Counted from the stretch's first letter, positions 7,777 to 16,681 are shown. The stretch: DNA of 64,000 bases from Paenibacillus apiarius (GCF_017052585.1 NZ_JAFFHZ010000002.1:62001-126000); one strand, 5' to 3'. Notes: a model not told the origin generated them from the sequence alone. Numbers and translations are program-made.

Positions 7777-8220
7777 TTACGCCCGATCCATTCGCGCTGC
7801 AGCATAATGATGCCGCCGTTGCGCCGCGTTGTCCGTGTCCAGTTCGCATATGACGTGATGAAGCAATTCGTACAGCAGTTGAAATTCCTGCACGGATTCG
7901 TTCGTAAAATAACGTTGCGCCCATTTCTGTCTCTCGTCCCTCGCTGAGGCCGCAAGTTTGGTCCCGGTAAGCGTGAGCTTTACCGAAAACTCACTCTCCG
8001 GAACCCGCTGAATCAATCCGCTAATGATTAATCCATAAAGCGCTTCTTCAACCGATGGCCGGGACAGGGATAGACGATTCGCCAATTCATCCGCGGAGCT
8101 TGTTCCCTGTTCTTCGATTACTTCCAACAATACATATTTCGTGCCGAACGTTTTGCCGTTCATATACCTGTGCCATTTCCGGATAATTTGCCGTATCGCG
8201 AACAGCGATTGCGCATCCAT
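7777..8220 (-). CDS. MarR-family transcriptional regulator
   Basis: This 147-residue winged-helix protein shows the MarR pattern: a first helix region (FAIRQIIRKWHRYMNGKTFG), then SSADELANRLSLSRPSVEEALYGLIISGLIQRV as the DNA-binding helices, and a wing (FSVKLTLTGTKLAA). The ligand is unknown. AAGGGAGGGATGAGAC precedes the ATG. It is the last gene of the minus-strand run FecCD-FecCD-ABC-MarR, 160 bases behind the ABC transporter gene, so it may be co-transcribed and may control the transporter. Its C-terminal tail (AAQRRHHYAAARMDRA) is low-complexity and could be an altered end. Confidence 0.7.
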   Translation of the reverse strand: MDAQSLFAIRQIIRKWHRYMNGKTFGTKYVLLEVIEEQGTSSADELANRLSLSRPSVEEALYGLIISGLIQRVPESEFSVKLTLTGTKLAASARDERQKWAQRYFTNESVQEFQLLYELLHHVICELDTDNAAQRRHHYAAARMDRA

Positions 8221-8380
8221 GTCTCATCCCTCCCTTCGCATCAGGCGCCCGCGGCAGCATGCGAAGCTACACTATAGTCAGTATCCAGCTCCGACGTATG
8301 CAGCCGCTCTCTCATGGTATGCATGCCACAGCCTCTCCCCTGCACGTTCTCCAAAGCGGTACCGCTTGTACAGAGCAGCA

Positions 8381-10096
8381 CTATGCGCCAAACTGCGCCT
8401 CGTGCAAACGGCTGTATGCTCCTCCCGCAGCAAGCAACTGATGGTGATTGCCCTGTTCGGCAATGCCCTGCTCCGCCACTACTACGATGCGGTCGGCATT
8501 TTTAATCGTCGCCAGCCGGTGGGCGATAACCAGCGTCGTGCGGCCTTCCGACAATTCGGCCAGCGATTGCTGAATCGCCGCCTCCGTCTCCGTATCAAGC
8601 GCTGACGTCGCTTCATCAAGAATGAGGATGGGCGGATTCTTCAGGAACATGCGCGCAATGGATAACCGCTGCTTTTGACCGCCGGACAGCTTGACTCCGC
8701 GTTCGCCGGTCATCGTGTCCAGCCCTTCCGGCTGCGATAAAATAAGCTCCTCAAGCTGCGCCCGACGCGCGGCTTGCCAAATTTCCTCTTCGCTGGCCTT
8801 CAACTGGCCATAAGCGATATTTTCGCGAATCGTGCCATCGAACAGGAACACATCCTGCTGCACGATACCGATCTGGCTGCGCAGCGACTCCAACGTCATC
8901 TTACGGATATCGATGCCATCGATCGCGATGCTTCCCCCGTCGACTTCGTAGAAGCGCGGCAGCAAGCTGCATAACGTCGTCTTGCCCGCACCCGAAGGAC
9001 CTACCAGCGCCACCGTCTCGCCGGCGCGGATGGACAGGTCGACATCTTGCAGCACCTTTTCCTTGTTTTCGTACCCGAACGTGACATTATGGAAGGAAAT
9101 ATCTCCTTTCAAATGCTTGACCGTTTGCGCGTCTGGCGCGTCCGCCACATCCGGAGCGGTTTCCAGCAGCTCTAAATAGCGTTTGAAGCCGGCGATTCCT
9201 TTGGGATAGGTCTCGATTACGGAGTTAATCTGCCGAATCGGTCCCAGGAACACGTTCGACAGCATGACAAAAGCGATAAATTCTCCGTACGACATGTTCT
9301 TCTGGATGACGAACCAAGTGCCGCATACGAGCACAAACAGCGAGACGAGCTTCATTAATATGTAGCTTAGCGATGAATTCCAGGCCATGATGCGGTATGT
9401 GAGCAGCTTCGTGAGCCGGAATCGTTCGTTGTTCTCCGCGAAGCGGGCAATTTCGTGCTTCTCGTTGGAGAACGCCTGTACCACGCGGATGCCGCTTACG
9501 TTGTTCTCTACACGGGCGTTGTAATCAGCAACGTCCGCGAACATGCGGTCAAATGCGCGCGACATCTTCCGGCTGAAATACAGGGACAAGCAAATCATGA
9601 TCGGGATGATGATAAAAGTCAGCACGGCGAGTTCCCAATTGATGCCGAGCATAATGCCGAACGCACCGGCCAGCGTCATGATGGCAATGAACAAATCCTC
9701 CGGGCCGTGATGGGCGATTTCGCCGATGTCCATCAGGTCATTAGTCATGCGCGACACGAGGTGTCCGGTCTTGTTATTGTCAAAAAAACGAAAGGACAGC
9801 TTCTGGACATGGTCGAACAGCTTCTTGCGCATGTCGGATTCGATGTTGATGCCTAGCTTGTGTCCCCAATAGGTCACCACATAGTGCAGGGCAGCGCAGA
9901 TGATATAAATGCCAAGCAGAATGAGACAGCCCCATAAAATCCATGCCCAGTTGCCGCTCGGCAACAGATCGTCCACGACGCGATTGACGGCGATCGGGAA
10001 CGCAAGCTCCAGCAGCGCGGCGATGATCGCGCAGGAAAAATCTAATAAGAACAACCCTTTATAAGGTTGGTAATAAGCGAAAAATCGTCGCAGCAT
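8381..10096 (-). CDS. ABC transporter, fused permease and ATPase
   Basis: The 571-residue half-transporter of the exporter fold has six membrane helices in residues about 15-290 and an ATPase domain about 325-571. It has Walker A LVGPSGAGKTT, a Q-loop (VQQDVFLFDGTIREN), the signature LSGGQKQR, Walker B ILILDEATSALD and the H-loop IAHR. It probably works as a homodimer. It is encoded 50 bases behind the two FecCD siderophore permeases, and the upstream Fur box suggests a role in siderophore traffic (export or ferri-siderophore import, as for some YbtPQ-like pairs). That role is inferred from position only; a drug or lipid exporter cannot be excluded. Confidence 0.75.
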   Translation of the reverse strand: MLRRFFAYYQPYKGLFLLDFSCAIIAALLELAFPIAVNRVVDDLLPSGNWAWILWGCLILLGIYIICAALHYVVTYWGHKLGINIESDMRKKLFDHVQKLSFRFFDNNKTGHLVSRMTNDLMDIGEIAHHGPEDLFIAIMTLAGAFGIMLGINWELAVLTFIIIPIMICLSLYFSRKMSRAFDRMFADVADYNARVENNVSGIRVVQAFSNEKHEIARFAENNERFRLTKLLTYRIMAWNSSLSYILMKLVSLFVLVCGTWFVIQKNMSYGEFIAFVMLSNVFLGPIRQINSVIETYPKGIAGFKRYLELLETAPDVADAPDAQTVKHLKGDISFHNVTFGYENKEKVLQDVDLSIRAGETVALVGPSGAGKTTLCSLLPRFYEVDGGSIAIDGIDIRKMTLESLRSQIGIVQQDVFLFDGTIRENIAYGQLKASEEEIWQAARRAQLEELILSQPEGLDTMTGERGVKLSGGQKQRLSIARMFLKNPPILILDEATSALDTETEAAIQQSLAELSEGRTTLVIAHRLATIKNADRIVVVAEQGIAEQGNHHQLLAAGGAYSRLHEAQFGA

Positions 10097-10146
10097 CGGA
10101 AGAAGCCTCTCTTTCTATTTAAATGGTATAGTCCCCTACTTTAGTC

Positions 10147-11178
10147 TTAGGCCTTAGAGCGGGCAAGCAAGTAGAGGAAATACGGCGCGCCGATTACCGC
10201 GACCACGATGCCTGTCGGTATTTCCGATGGCTGCAGTATCCAGCGGCCAAGCGTATCTGCCGTAATAACCAAGAGCGATCCGGCTAGAGCGGCTGCCGGC
10301 AAGAGCAGCTGATGCTTCGGACCGACCAGGCGGCGCGCCAAATGCGGGCCAATAAGGCCGACGAAGCCAATTCCGCCGCTTACGGCCACGCAGGAGCCCG
10401 CAAGGCCCACCGCGGCAGCGATCAGCATGAGCCGTTCCCTCTCTACCGGGGCGCCAAGGCCGGTCGCTGTCTGATCGCCCAAGTTCAGCACATTCATGAC
10501 GCGTGCCTTGTAGAATACGAACGGCAGCAGCACGACGATCCATGGCAGCAGCGCAAGCACAAACTTCCAGTTCGTGCCCCAAATGCTGCCCGCGAGCCAC
10601 GTGGCCACAAATTGATATTTCTCCGGGCTCAGCTTGAGCGTCAGCACGATCATCGCCGCGCTAATTCCTGCCGCCACCGCGATACCGGTAAGCAACAACC
10701 GCGTCGGCGACAAGCCTTCATGCCGCTTGTACGATAAAGTATAAATCAGCGCGGCTGTCAGCCCTGCGCCGATCAATGCGAGCACCGGCAGCAAAAATAC
10801 GGGGGCGGCCGCTGTAGTCGGATAGAAGGAAATGAACAGCATGACCGTCAAGCCTGCCCCTGCATTGATGCCCAGTATGCCGGGGTCGGCCAGCGCATTG
10901 CGGGATATCCCCTGCATGACGCAGCCAGATACGGCCAACCCTGCCCCGATAAGTACGGAAATCACAATACGCGGCAGCCGGAAATCGAACAGAATCAAAC
11001 TCTGTTTGTCGGTGCCTGCGCCGAATAGCGTTCGGATTAAATCCATGGGAGACAAGCGGATATATCCCGTGTTCATGCTGATAATGAAAGCAATTATAAT
11101 AAGAATGGTTAGTATGACAAGCACCGCAATGCCCCGTTTTCTTCGGCGGCGTTCGGTTAATGAGATTACAGTCTCCAT
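10147..11178 (-). CDS. FecCD-type iron-siderophore permease (second subunit)
   Basis: The 343-residue integral membrane protein has about ten hydrophobic segments and the FecCD hallmarks FRLPRIVISVLIGAGLAVSG, VMQGISRNALADPGILGINAGA, and GGIGFVGLIGPHLARRLVG near the C-terminus, the coupling region for the ATPase. It forms the transmembrane channel with the adjacent paralogue. Its ATG at 11178 is two bases behind the stop of the upstream permease, and its ribosome site (AAAGGAGAG) lies inside that gene's last codons, so the two are translationally coupled. No ATPase (FecE-type) or free binding lipoprotein is encoded here. Relatives in Bacillus borrow a shared ATPase such as YusV. Confidence 0.88.
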   Translation of the reverse strand: METVISLTERRRRKRGIAVLVILTILIIIAFIISMNTGYIRLSPMDLIRTLFGAGTDKQSLILFDFRLPRIVISVLIGAGLAVSGCVMQGISRNALADPGILGINAGAGLTVMLFISFYPTTAAAPVFLLPVLALIGAGLTAALIYTLSYKRHEGLSPTRLLLTGIAVAAGISAAMIVLTLKLSPEKYQFVATWLAGSIWGTNWKFVLALLPWIVVLLPFVFYKARVMNVLNLGDQTATGLGAPVERERLMLIAAAVGLAGSCVAVSGGIGFVGLIGPHLARRLVGPKHQLLLPAAALAGSLLVITADTLGRWILQPSEIPTGIVVAVIGAPYFLYLLARSKA

Positions 11179-11180
11179 GA

Positions 11181-12236
11181 TTACAGTTCTCTCCTTTCTT
11201 TACGCGCCAGGTAAAGGAAGAACGGAACACCGAGGAGCGCTATGAGCGCGCCGATAGGCGTCTCATAGGGCGGGTTAACCATCCTTGCCGCCAGATCGGC
11301 GAAGACGACAAGCAAGCTGCCGAGCACTGCCGAACACGGAATAATCCAGCGGTAATCCACACCGACCAAATACCGGGTCAAGTGGGGAATGATCAATCCG
11401 ACGAAGCCGACCGCCCCGACCACAGATACTGCCGCACCTGCCAATACGAGCACAATGACCATGCCCGCCAGCTTGACTAGCCTCGTTCGCTGTCCGAGTC
11501 CTTTGGCAATATCTTCGCCAAGGCTGAGCAACGTAATCGAGCGGGACAACGCAATCGCTCCCGCGAGTGCGACGGCAATCCAAGGGAACATAATCTTAAG
11601 CTGGTACCATTTCGTTCCCGCTACACCTCCCGCATACCAGAATGCCAGATCCTGCCCGATGCGGAAATAGAGCGCGATCCCCTCGCTTAACGCAGAGAGC
11701 AGCGCGCTCAATGCCGCACCCGCCAGAACGAGACGAACAGGCGTCAATCCTCCTTTGGCAAGCGAGCCGATGCCGTATACCAGGCCTGCTCCCACGCCTG
11801 CTCCTAAGAAGGAATACATGATCAGGTACATAAACGGCATGCCGGGGAAAAAGGCGAAGCATATCGCCAGCATGAAGCCGGCTCCCGCGTTCAATCCAAG
11901 CAATCCGGAATCTGCCAGCGGATTGCGGGTCATCCCTTGCATAATCGCTCCCGCGACGGCGAAGCAGGCTCCGACCATCGCTCCGCCAAGCACGCGCGGA
12001 AGACGAAGCTCTTGAATGATCTGATGCTGCGTCACGTCTGGATTAAAGCTAAAAATCGCTTCCCATACGACGGAAAGCTTAATATCTGCCGCTCCGAACG
12101 ACACGGATAAGCCGATTCCGAGCACCAACGCGATCAGGCCGCCAATAAGTATCAACGTCGCTGCCCATGGACGAGAGCGAAACTGAATAGCTGGCTCTGC
12201 TGCCGCTTCTTTTATGGAATTTGCAGTTTGACTCAT
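11181..12236 (-). CDS. FecCD-type iron-siderophore permease (first subunit)
   Basis: The 351-residue paralogue has the same family marks: LRLPRVLGGAMVGACFAVAG, IMQGMTRNPLADSGLLGLNA, and AVGFVGLIIPHLTRYLVG. The frame is open to 12257, but ATG 12236 is preferred because AAAGGTGGC lies six bases upstream. It is the first gene of the FecCD-FecCD-ABC-MarR run. A Fur box at 12373-12391, about 140 bases upstream, indicates repression by Fur when iron is plentiful. The transported siderophore is unknown; relatives carry hydroxamate or catecholate siderophores. Confidence 0.88.
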   Translation of the reverse strand: MSQTANSIKEAAAEPAIQFRSRPWAATLILIGGLIALVLGIGLSVSFGAADIKLSVVWEAIFSFNPDVTQHQIIQELRLPRVLGGAMVGACFAVAGAIMQGMTRNPLADSGLLGLNAGAGFMLAICFAFFPGMPFMYLIMYSFLGAGVGAGLVYGIGSLAKGGLTPVRLVLAGAALSALLSALSEGIALYFRIGQDLAFWYAGGVAGTKWYQLKIMFPWIAVALAGAIALSRSITLLSLGEDIAKGLGQRTRLVKLAGMVIVLVLAGAAVSVVGAVGFVGLIIPHLTRYLVGVDYRWIIPCSAVLGSLLVVFADLAARMVNPPYETPIGALIALLGVPFFLYLARKERREL

Positions 12237-12372
12237 AAATGCCACCTTTATTATCAATGAAGTATAAAGCTTGTCGTCGTTAGCGGACGATGCTATCGTG
12301 ACGGGTCATACCCGTTGCATTGCAAAAAATATGACATTCGCTCCTTTCTGAACCCCCACACGCAATATAAAT

Positions 12373-12391
12373 GATATTGATTCTCAATATC
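12373..12391 (-). promoter_or_regulatory. Fur box upstream of FecCD operon
   Basis: GATATTGATTCTCAATATC is a perfect palindrome apart from its centre and matches the Fur consensus at 15 of 19 positions. Confidence 0.75.
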
Positions 12392-12550
12392 ATAAATAAA
12401 TTGTATGCCACTTCGCACATGAATGGCAATGGACAAATACGAGTGTTTTTTTGTACAAAATCGAGGCTATGTAATGTCCATTGTTGCTTGATGTTCATCT
12501 CCTCTCGGTGCATCACTTATTTTAAATATTGGCATGGATTCAATCTTCAC

Positions 12551-12569
12551 GATAATGATAATCATTTTC
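12551..12569. promoter_or_regulatory. Second Fur box
   Basis: GATAATGATAATCATTTTC matches the Fur consensus at 18 of 19 positions. It lies about 240 bases before the HExxxH gene and 315 bases before the permease operon, so its target is unclear. Confidence 0.75.
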
Positions 12570-12768
12570 ATATCAAAAGTACAGCATTCACTACTCTTTT
12601 TTCCTCTCAGCCTTAAACTTTTGCGGCATATTTGGACCTAAGCGGCTGAGAACTTTTATTCGTTGCATTGCAGGCGAACTTAGGGAGTTGCACAACTCTT
12701 TTTGTTCACTGTCATGGATCTGTGCAGATAATCTACTTTTTGGGATAATTTCATTTTTTAGGGAAATG

Positions 12769-12780
12769 TTACATATGTAA
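12769..12780. promoter_or_regulatory. Perfect 12-base palindrome, possible operator
   Basis: TTACATATGTAA lies 16 bases before the ribosome site of the HExxxH gene. The position suits an operator, but no regulator can be assigned. Confidence 0.3.
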
Positions 12781-12807
12781 ATGATTTTATACAATGGAGG
12801 ATGTACG

Positions 12808-14202
12808 ATGATTGAACGAAACGAGTTGCTCACGAACGGAGAAGTCACGATCGAACCCGATATAAGAAACCTTCCGCAATGTGTTGAAGATGTCAGAAAG
12901 GCCGTCGTTTCCAATATTCCCGGCCCGCCCGACCCGACAGATTACCACCAGCTGCGCGGCAGATTGGAAGCAGTACGCAGAAAGCTGCCTGTTCTGTACC
13001 GGGACGCAGTCGTTGAACCATTCCTTAGAGCGCTGGATCAACTGGGTCCAGAAGGGTTCACCAACATTTTAATTCACGATCCCCGTCGCGAAGGACTGGC
13101 CTTTCTGCTGTTCGATATCGCACAAACCATACTGCAGAACGGCGAAGGCTACAATGCGGATGCCACTGACGCTTTTCAGGAGATGGTAAGCGATCTGTAC
13201 GACGGATTCTTAAGCGCTGAGGACAGAGCGAGAGTGAAACGTCCAGACTTGAGCATGATACCGCCGCTCGTCAAGTGGGGGATGCCAGAATTCGGTCCGT
13301 ATACCATCCCTATTGACGGAACAGCCCAGATAGGCTTAAAAACGGGTATCGTAAGCCTTCCTCCCGCTCATGCCCAGCGGGGCCTGCTGGCCTGGTCCAG
13401 CTTGGGCCATGAAACGGGCGGGCATGATATTTTGCATGCCGATACGGGACTGCTTGAAGAATTGGCGGATACGGTACGAGCGGCTCTTCTTGCGAACAAT
13501 CTTGGACATGATTTGGCTGAATATTGGGCTAATCGCATAGACGAGACGGCATCAGACGTCCTAGGGGTACTCAACCTGGGACCTGCGGCCGGGATCGGTT
13601 TGGTTGGTTATTTTCGTGGAATCCGGGCGGCCTATTCGGGAATTCCCGCGCTCAAAAATATCGGTCCTGAGAGTGACGTCCATCCCGCTGACATTTTGAG
13701 AGGATATTTGGCCGCCTATGCCGTAGGTATCCTGCAATTCGACCAGGCTAATATCTGGGAGCGGCTCATCGAGACAGAAACGGACAAAGATCTGACCCAC
13801 ATCCGTCTGGAAGGAAAAGTTGTCGGCGCCGAGGAAGCCAAGCTGTCTGCAAAGATCGTGGCTGCCGCCATCATGACGACGAAGCTGCATACGCTGGAAA
13901 ATCATAGCTTGGACCAAATTCAAAATTGGAGAAACCGGGACGAGTCCCTCACTGCGCAATTACGGGCTTTGTTGAGCACCGCGGGTCCGCTGCCTGAACA
14001 TTTGCGTTCTGGATTCTACGCTGCTCACGTGGTCGCGGCCGCCGTGACGGGCGCCTTGGTGCAGCATGCGGAAATCGACATGATTTTTCAGCGGATGATA
14101 CTGCTGTTAAAATCGATGCATGATCATAATCCATCGTGGGGACCTCTGCTTGTTTTGCATCCCGGAGATATCGTGCGCCATCGCGTATACCAGGAAGACT
14201 GA
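12808..14202 (+). CDS. Unknown protein with HExxxH metal-type motif
   Basis: I cannot name the family of this 464-residue protein. Its centre reads LGHETGGHDILHAD, giving His201-Glu202-xxx-His206 with a further His210, followed 35 residues later by DETASDVLGVLNLGPA (245-260). A His-Glu-xxx-His pair with a downstream acidic helix is what a metal-dependent hydrolase could use; TldD also has an HExxxH site. There is no signal peptide or membrane segment. ATG 12808 is chosen over the open frame from 12781 because GGAGG lies seven bases before it. It is a single gene between a Fur-boxed intergenic region and a weak terminator. Function is not claimed; metal binding is an inference. Confidence 0.65.
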   Translation: MIERNELLTNGEVTIEPDIRNLPQCVEDVRKAVVSNIPGPPDPTDYHQLRGRLEAVRRKLPVLYRDAVVEPFLRALDQLGPEGFTNILIHDPRREGLAFLLFDIAQTILQNGEGYNADATDAFQEMVSDLYDGFLSAEDRARVKRPDLSMIPPLVKWGMPEFGPYTIPIDGTAQIGLKTGIVSLPPAHAQRGLLAWSSLGHETGGHDILHADTGLLEELADTVRAALLANNLGHDLAEYWANRIDETASDVLGVLNLGPAAGIGLVGYFRGIRAAYSGIPALKNIGPESDVHPADILRGYLAAYAVGILQFDQANIWERLIETETDKDLTHIRLEGKVVGAEEAKLSAKIVAAAIMTTKLHTLENHSLDQIQNWRNRDESLTAQLRALLSTAGPLPEHLRSGFYAAHVVAAAVTGALVQHAEIDMIFQRMILLLKSMHDHNPSWGPLLVLHPGDIVRHRVYQED

Positions 14203-14217
14203 TCCAAGGAACGATAG

Positions 14218-14256
14218 GAAGCTCCTCACCCGAGTTGGGCCCGGTGGAGGAGCTTT
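14218..14256 (+). terminator. Probable terminator after HExxxH gene
   Basis: GAAGCTCCTC and GGAGGAGCTTTC form a stem around a GC-rich loop. The T run is short, so efficiency is uncertain. Confidence 0.45.
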
Positions 14257-14596
14257 CTGCTTGACGGGACTTCCTCCCTATGTGTTGAGAGTATGTTACG
14301 TTCGCAGGGCTTGAGCAAACCATCCGAACACGGTTTTTGACGCCGTGCCTCCAGTACCATGAAAAGCCTCAAATGACCCTGCCAGCGTTAAAGCGCTCGA
14401 TTTGTAACATCCGTAAACAGGTAACCCGTATAGATTTGGATTGCAGTAGCATTGCAGCAATTCCTCCATCATCGCAGTGACTTGATGCACAGGATGGCGT
14501 GGCATCGCCTAGCTGTATCAGCCTTATAATGTCACGGCAAAAAATGCCACCCAGCAGTGCTGCACCATACAAGTTCAGTTTCTGGAGCAAATCCTT
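14257..14596. other. Intergenic stretch without a recognisable gene
   Basis: Downstream of both convergent genes. On the minus strand two overlapping open frames (14590-14369 and 14505-14296) could be read as one frameshifted remnant (RDIIRLIQLGDATP, then VHQVTAMMEELLQC and TASKTVFGWFAQALRT). I recognise no family, and neither frame has a ribosome site, so nothing is called. Confidence 0.4.
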
Positions 14597-15655
14597 TCAT
14601 GCATGAATCAAGGCAGCTTGACGCTTATATTGATCTTCAACGACAAGACAAGCCATTGCTTCCACAACGGGTACGATTCTTGGACATATGCAGGGGTCAT
14701 GTCTGCCCTCTGTCACGATCACTTGTTCTTCGCCATGCACATTCATCGTTTTTTGGGGAAGAGAGATCGAAGAAGTGGGTTTCACGGCGACTCTAAAAAT
14801 AATTTCATTGCCCGTGCTTATTCCTCCAATAATCCCGCCCGAATGATTGCTCAAAAAACCGGAGGAGTCCATCTGGTCGTTATGCTCGCTCCCCAGCATT
14901 TCCGCGGCTGAAAAACCGGCGCCGAACTCAATCCCTTTAACTGCTCCGATGGATAGCATTGCTTTAGCAAGCTCCGCGTCTAATTTATCGAACGCTGGCT
15001 CGCCTATGCCGGGATTCACCCCTCTAATTCTGCACTCCACAATCCCGCCGCAGCTATCGCCTATGGAGGCCAAATGATGAATTTTCTCGATCATTTTGCG
15101 GGCAGCCGCCGGATCGCATGCTCTGACCGCGTTTTGTTCAATCTCACGTTCAATAAATGCATCGCATTTGATTCCGCCGATTTCCTTGGTGTAGGCCACG
15201 ACAGACACCCCGCGATGTTCGAGCAATTTGCGCGCCACAGCTCCCGCGGCTACCCTTCCGGCCGTCTCTCGGCCGGAAGCTCGCCCGCTGCCCCGGTGAT
15301 CCCGAATGCCGTACTTCTTTAAGTAAGTAAAATCAGCGTGGCCGGGACGGAATGCATATTTGATATCATCATAGGCTTCGGGTCTCATGTCTTTATTGTG
15401 AAGCATAATAAAAAGCGGGGCTCCCGTTGTCTTTCCCTCGAAGACGCCGGATAGAATTTGGATAATATCATATTCCTTCCTTGGAGTAGTAACGGAAGAT
15501 TGCCCTGGTTTTCTGCGATCCATTTGTGCTTGAATGTAATGCTCGTCTATTTCCACACCAGGAGTAACACCGTCAACGATGACCCCGACAGCTTCTCCAT
15601 GCGATTCGCCAAAAGTAGTGATTTTAAATATATTGCCAAAAGAATTTCCAGACAT
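14597..15655 (-). CDS. aroC: Chorismate synthase
   Basis: This 352-residue enzyme makes chorismate from EPSP using reduced FMN, the last shared step of aromatic biosynthesis. Signature blocks are TTFGESHGEAVGVIVDGVTP near the N-terminus, FRPGHADFTYLKKYGIRDHR, and GRASGRETAGRVAAGAVA. Its length and the MSGNSFGNIFKITTFG start resemble the shorter enterobacterial/clostridial form rather than the approximately 390-residue Bacillus AroF form, so it may be a second copy. The frame is open to 15694, but ATG 15655 follows GGGGAGG and matches the family start. It is divergent from a LysR regulator with a shared 118-base control region, suggesting LysR control. Confidence 0.88.
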   Translation of the reverse strand: MSGNSFGNIFKITTFGESHGEAVGVIVDGVTPGVEIDEHYIQAQMDRRKPGQSSVTTPRKEYDIIQILSGVFEGKTTGAPLFIMLHNKDMRPEAYDDIKYAFRPGHADFTYLKKYGIRDHRGSGRASGRETAGRVAAGAVARKLLEHRGVSVVAYTKEIGGIKCDAFIEREIEQNAVRACDPAAARKMIEKIHHLASIGDSCGGIVECRIRGVNPGIGEPAFDKLDAELAKAMLSIGAVKGIEFGAGFSAAEMLGSEHNDQMDSSGFLSNHSGGIIGGISTGNEIIFRVAVKPTSSISLPQKTMNVHGEEQVIVTEGRHDPCICPRIVPVVEAMACLVVEDQYKRQAALIHA

Positions 15656-15680
15656 AGCAATGAGCCTCCCCATAGTTACG

Positions 15681-15710
15681 TTGACATCCATCATGTGATT
15701 TCATTATAAT
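15681..15710 (+). promoter_or_regulatory. Consensus sigma-A promoter of the LysR gene
   Basis: TTGACA (15681-15686), 18-base spacer, TATAAT (15705-15710): both boxes are perfect. Transcription would start near 15717. Confidence 0.75.
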
Positions 15711-15732
15711 TTCTGCATTGAAATAAATGAAA
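15699..15732. promoter_or_regulatory. Inverted repeat, candidate LysR operator
   Basis: TTTCATTATAATTTC (15699-15713) and GAAATAAATGAAA (15720-15732) are imperfect inverted arms centred in the divergent region and overlapping the LysR -10 box, as expected for LysR autoregulation. Confidence 0.5.
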
Positions 15733-15773
15733 TTCAAATATACCAGTCTTGTCATAGAGAGGATTAATATCAT

Positions 15774-16667
15774 ATGCATATGGAATGGTATCGCATATTC
15801 CTGTACACGGCCAGAGCGGGGAATTTAACGAAGGCAGCGCAAGAGCTTCATATTACTCAACCTTCGGTTAGCTATGCCATTAAGCAATTGGAAGCCTCCT
15901 TGGGAGTGAAATTGTTCGATCGCCTCTCCAAGGGGGTGAAGCTGACACCCGAAGGTGCGGCATTGCTGGGATATGTGGAACAATCGTTCTCGTTGCTGCA
16001 AGCCGGAGAAGATAAAGTTCATTCCCTCAAGCGCCTTTCTGCGGGAGAACTTCGAATCGGCGCAAGCGGCCCCATCATCAAGCACCTTTTAGTACCGCCC
16101 CTTGATAAGTTTCATGCTCAATATCCAGGAGTCCGGATTCGCCTCTCGCAAGGCAAAAGCGCTGAGATTCGAGAACAGCTAAAAAACGATCAAATTGATT
16201 TGGGATTTGTCCATCTCCCAATATCAGACCATGAGCTCGATGTGAAGCATCTCGCAACCATTCAAGATTGCTTCGTTGTAGGCCATTCCTATCGCCATCT
16301 GCTGGAACATCCGATTACTGCCCGGGAATTAATACAAATACCTCTGCTTTTGCTCTCTAAGGGAAGCAGCACCAGACGCTACGTCGAAGAATGGCTCTTC
16401 TCGCTTGGAGTCACTGCCGAAGTGGACATTGAGCTCAGCAGCATGGATATGTTAATAGAATTGGCTCAGCGCGGTTATGGAACTGCATTCGTGACGCGCT
16501 CCTTTATTAAGCAAGAATTGAAGGAAGAAAAGTTATATGAACTTCAATTAACAGACCCGATCCCGGAGCGTTCGATCGCGGTCGCGACACGCCGGGATAT
16601 TTCTTTATCCATAACGGCCAATCAGTTTATGAATATGCTCACCGCGTCGCTTGACGAGATGAGATAA
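15774..16667 (+). CDS. LysR-family transcriptional regulator
   Basis: The 297-residue regulator has an N-terminal winged helix (residues 3-62: RIFLYTARAGNLTKAAQELH, ITQPSVSYAIKQLEASLGVK, LFDRLSKGVKLTPEGAAL) and a two-lobed effector-binding domain (about 90-295). The N-terminal part is of the CysL/YwfK-like group by eye. The effector is unknown. ATG 15774 follows a GAGAGG site; an alternative ATG lies two codons on. Divergent transcription from chorismate synthase, with a shared inverted repeat, makes aroC its most likely target. It is convergent with the MFS gene. Confidence 0.83.
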   Translation: MHMEWYRIFLYTARAGNLTKAAQELHITQPSVSYAIKQLEASLGVKLFDRLSKGVKLTPEGAALLGYVEQSFSLLQAGEDKVHSLKRLSAGELRIGASGPIIKHLLVPPLDKFHAQYPGVRIRLSQGKSAEIREQLKNDQIDLGFVHLPISDHELDVKHLATIQDCFVVGHSYRHLLEHPITARELIQIPLLLLSKGSSTRRYVEEWLFSLGVTAEVDIELSSMDMLIELAQRGYGTAFVTRSFIKQELKEEKLYELQLTDPIPERSIAVATRRDISLSITANQFMNMLTASLDEMR

Positions 16668-16681
16668 CATGGATGGATCAG

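Larger units (their letters stand above)
12237..12807. other. Intergenic region with two Fur boxes and no convincing gene
   Basis: 571 bases separate the divergent permease operon and the HExxxH gene. It holds two Fur boxes (listed separately), a CTCAGCC/GGCTGAG inverted repeat at 12605-12649 ending near TTTT that may be an old terminator, and a perfect palindrome next to the downstream gene. The open frame at 12280-12516 on the minus strand has no family resemblance and poor ribosome-site spacing. The second Fur box, far from either gene, hints that a gene was lost here. Confidence 0.5.

Noticed and set aside
7719-7955. Extra minus-strand frames at the 3' end of the MarR gene
   Set aside because: Overlapping shadows in other frames of the MarR coding sequence.
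12280-12516. 78-codon minus-strand frame in the Fur-box region
   Set aside because: Overlaps the promoter and Fur box of the permease operon, with no homology pattern and poor ribosome-site spacing.
14296-14590. Minus-strand frames downstream of chorismate synthase that can be joined by a frameshift
   Set aside because: No family recognised, no ribosome site, and the joined product is not convincing.
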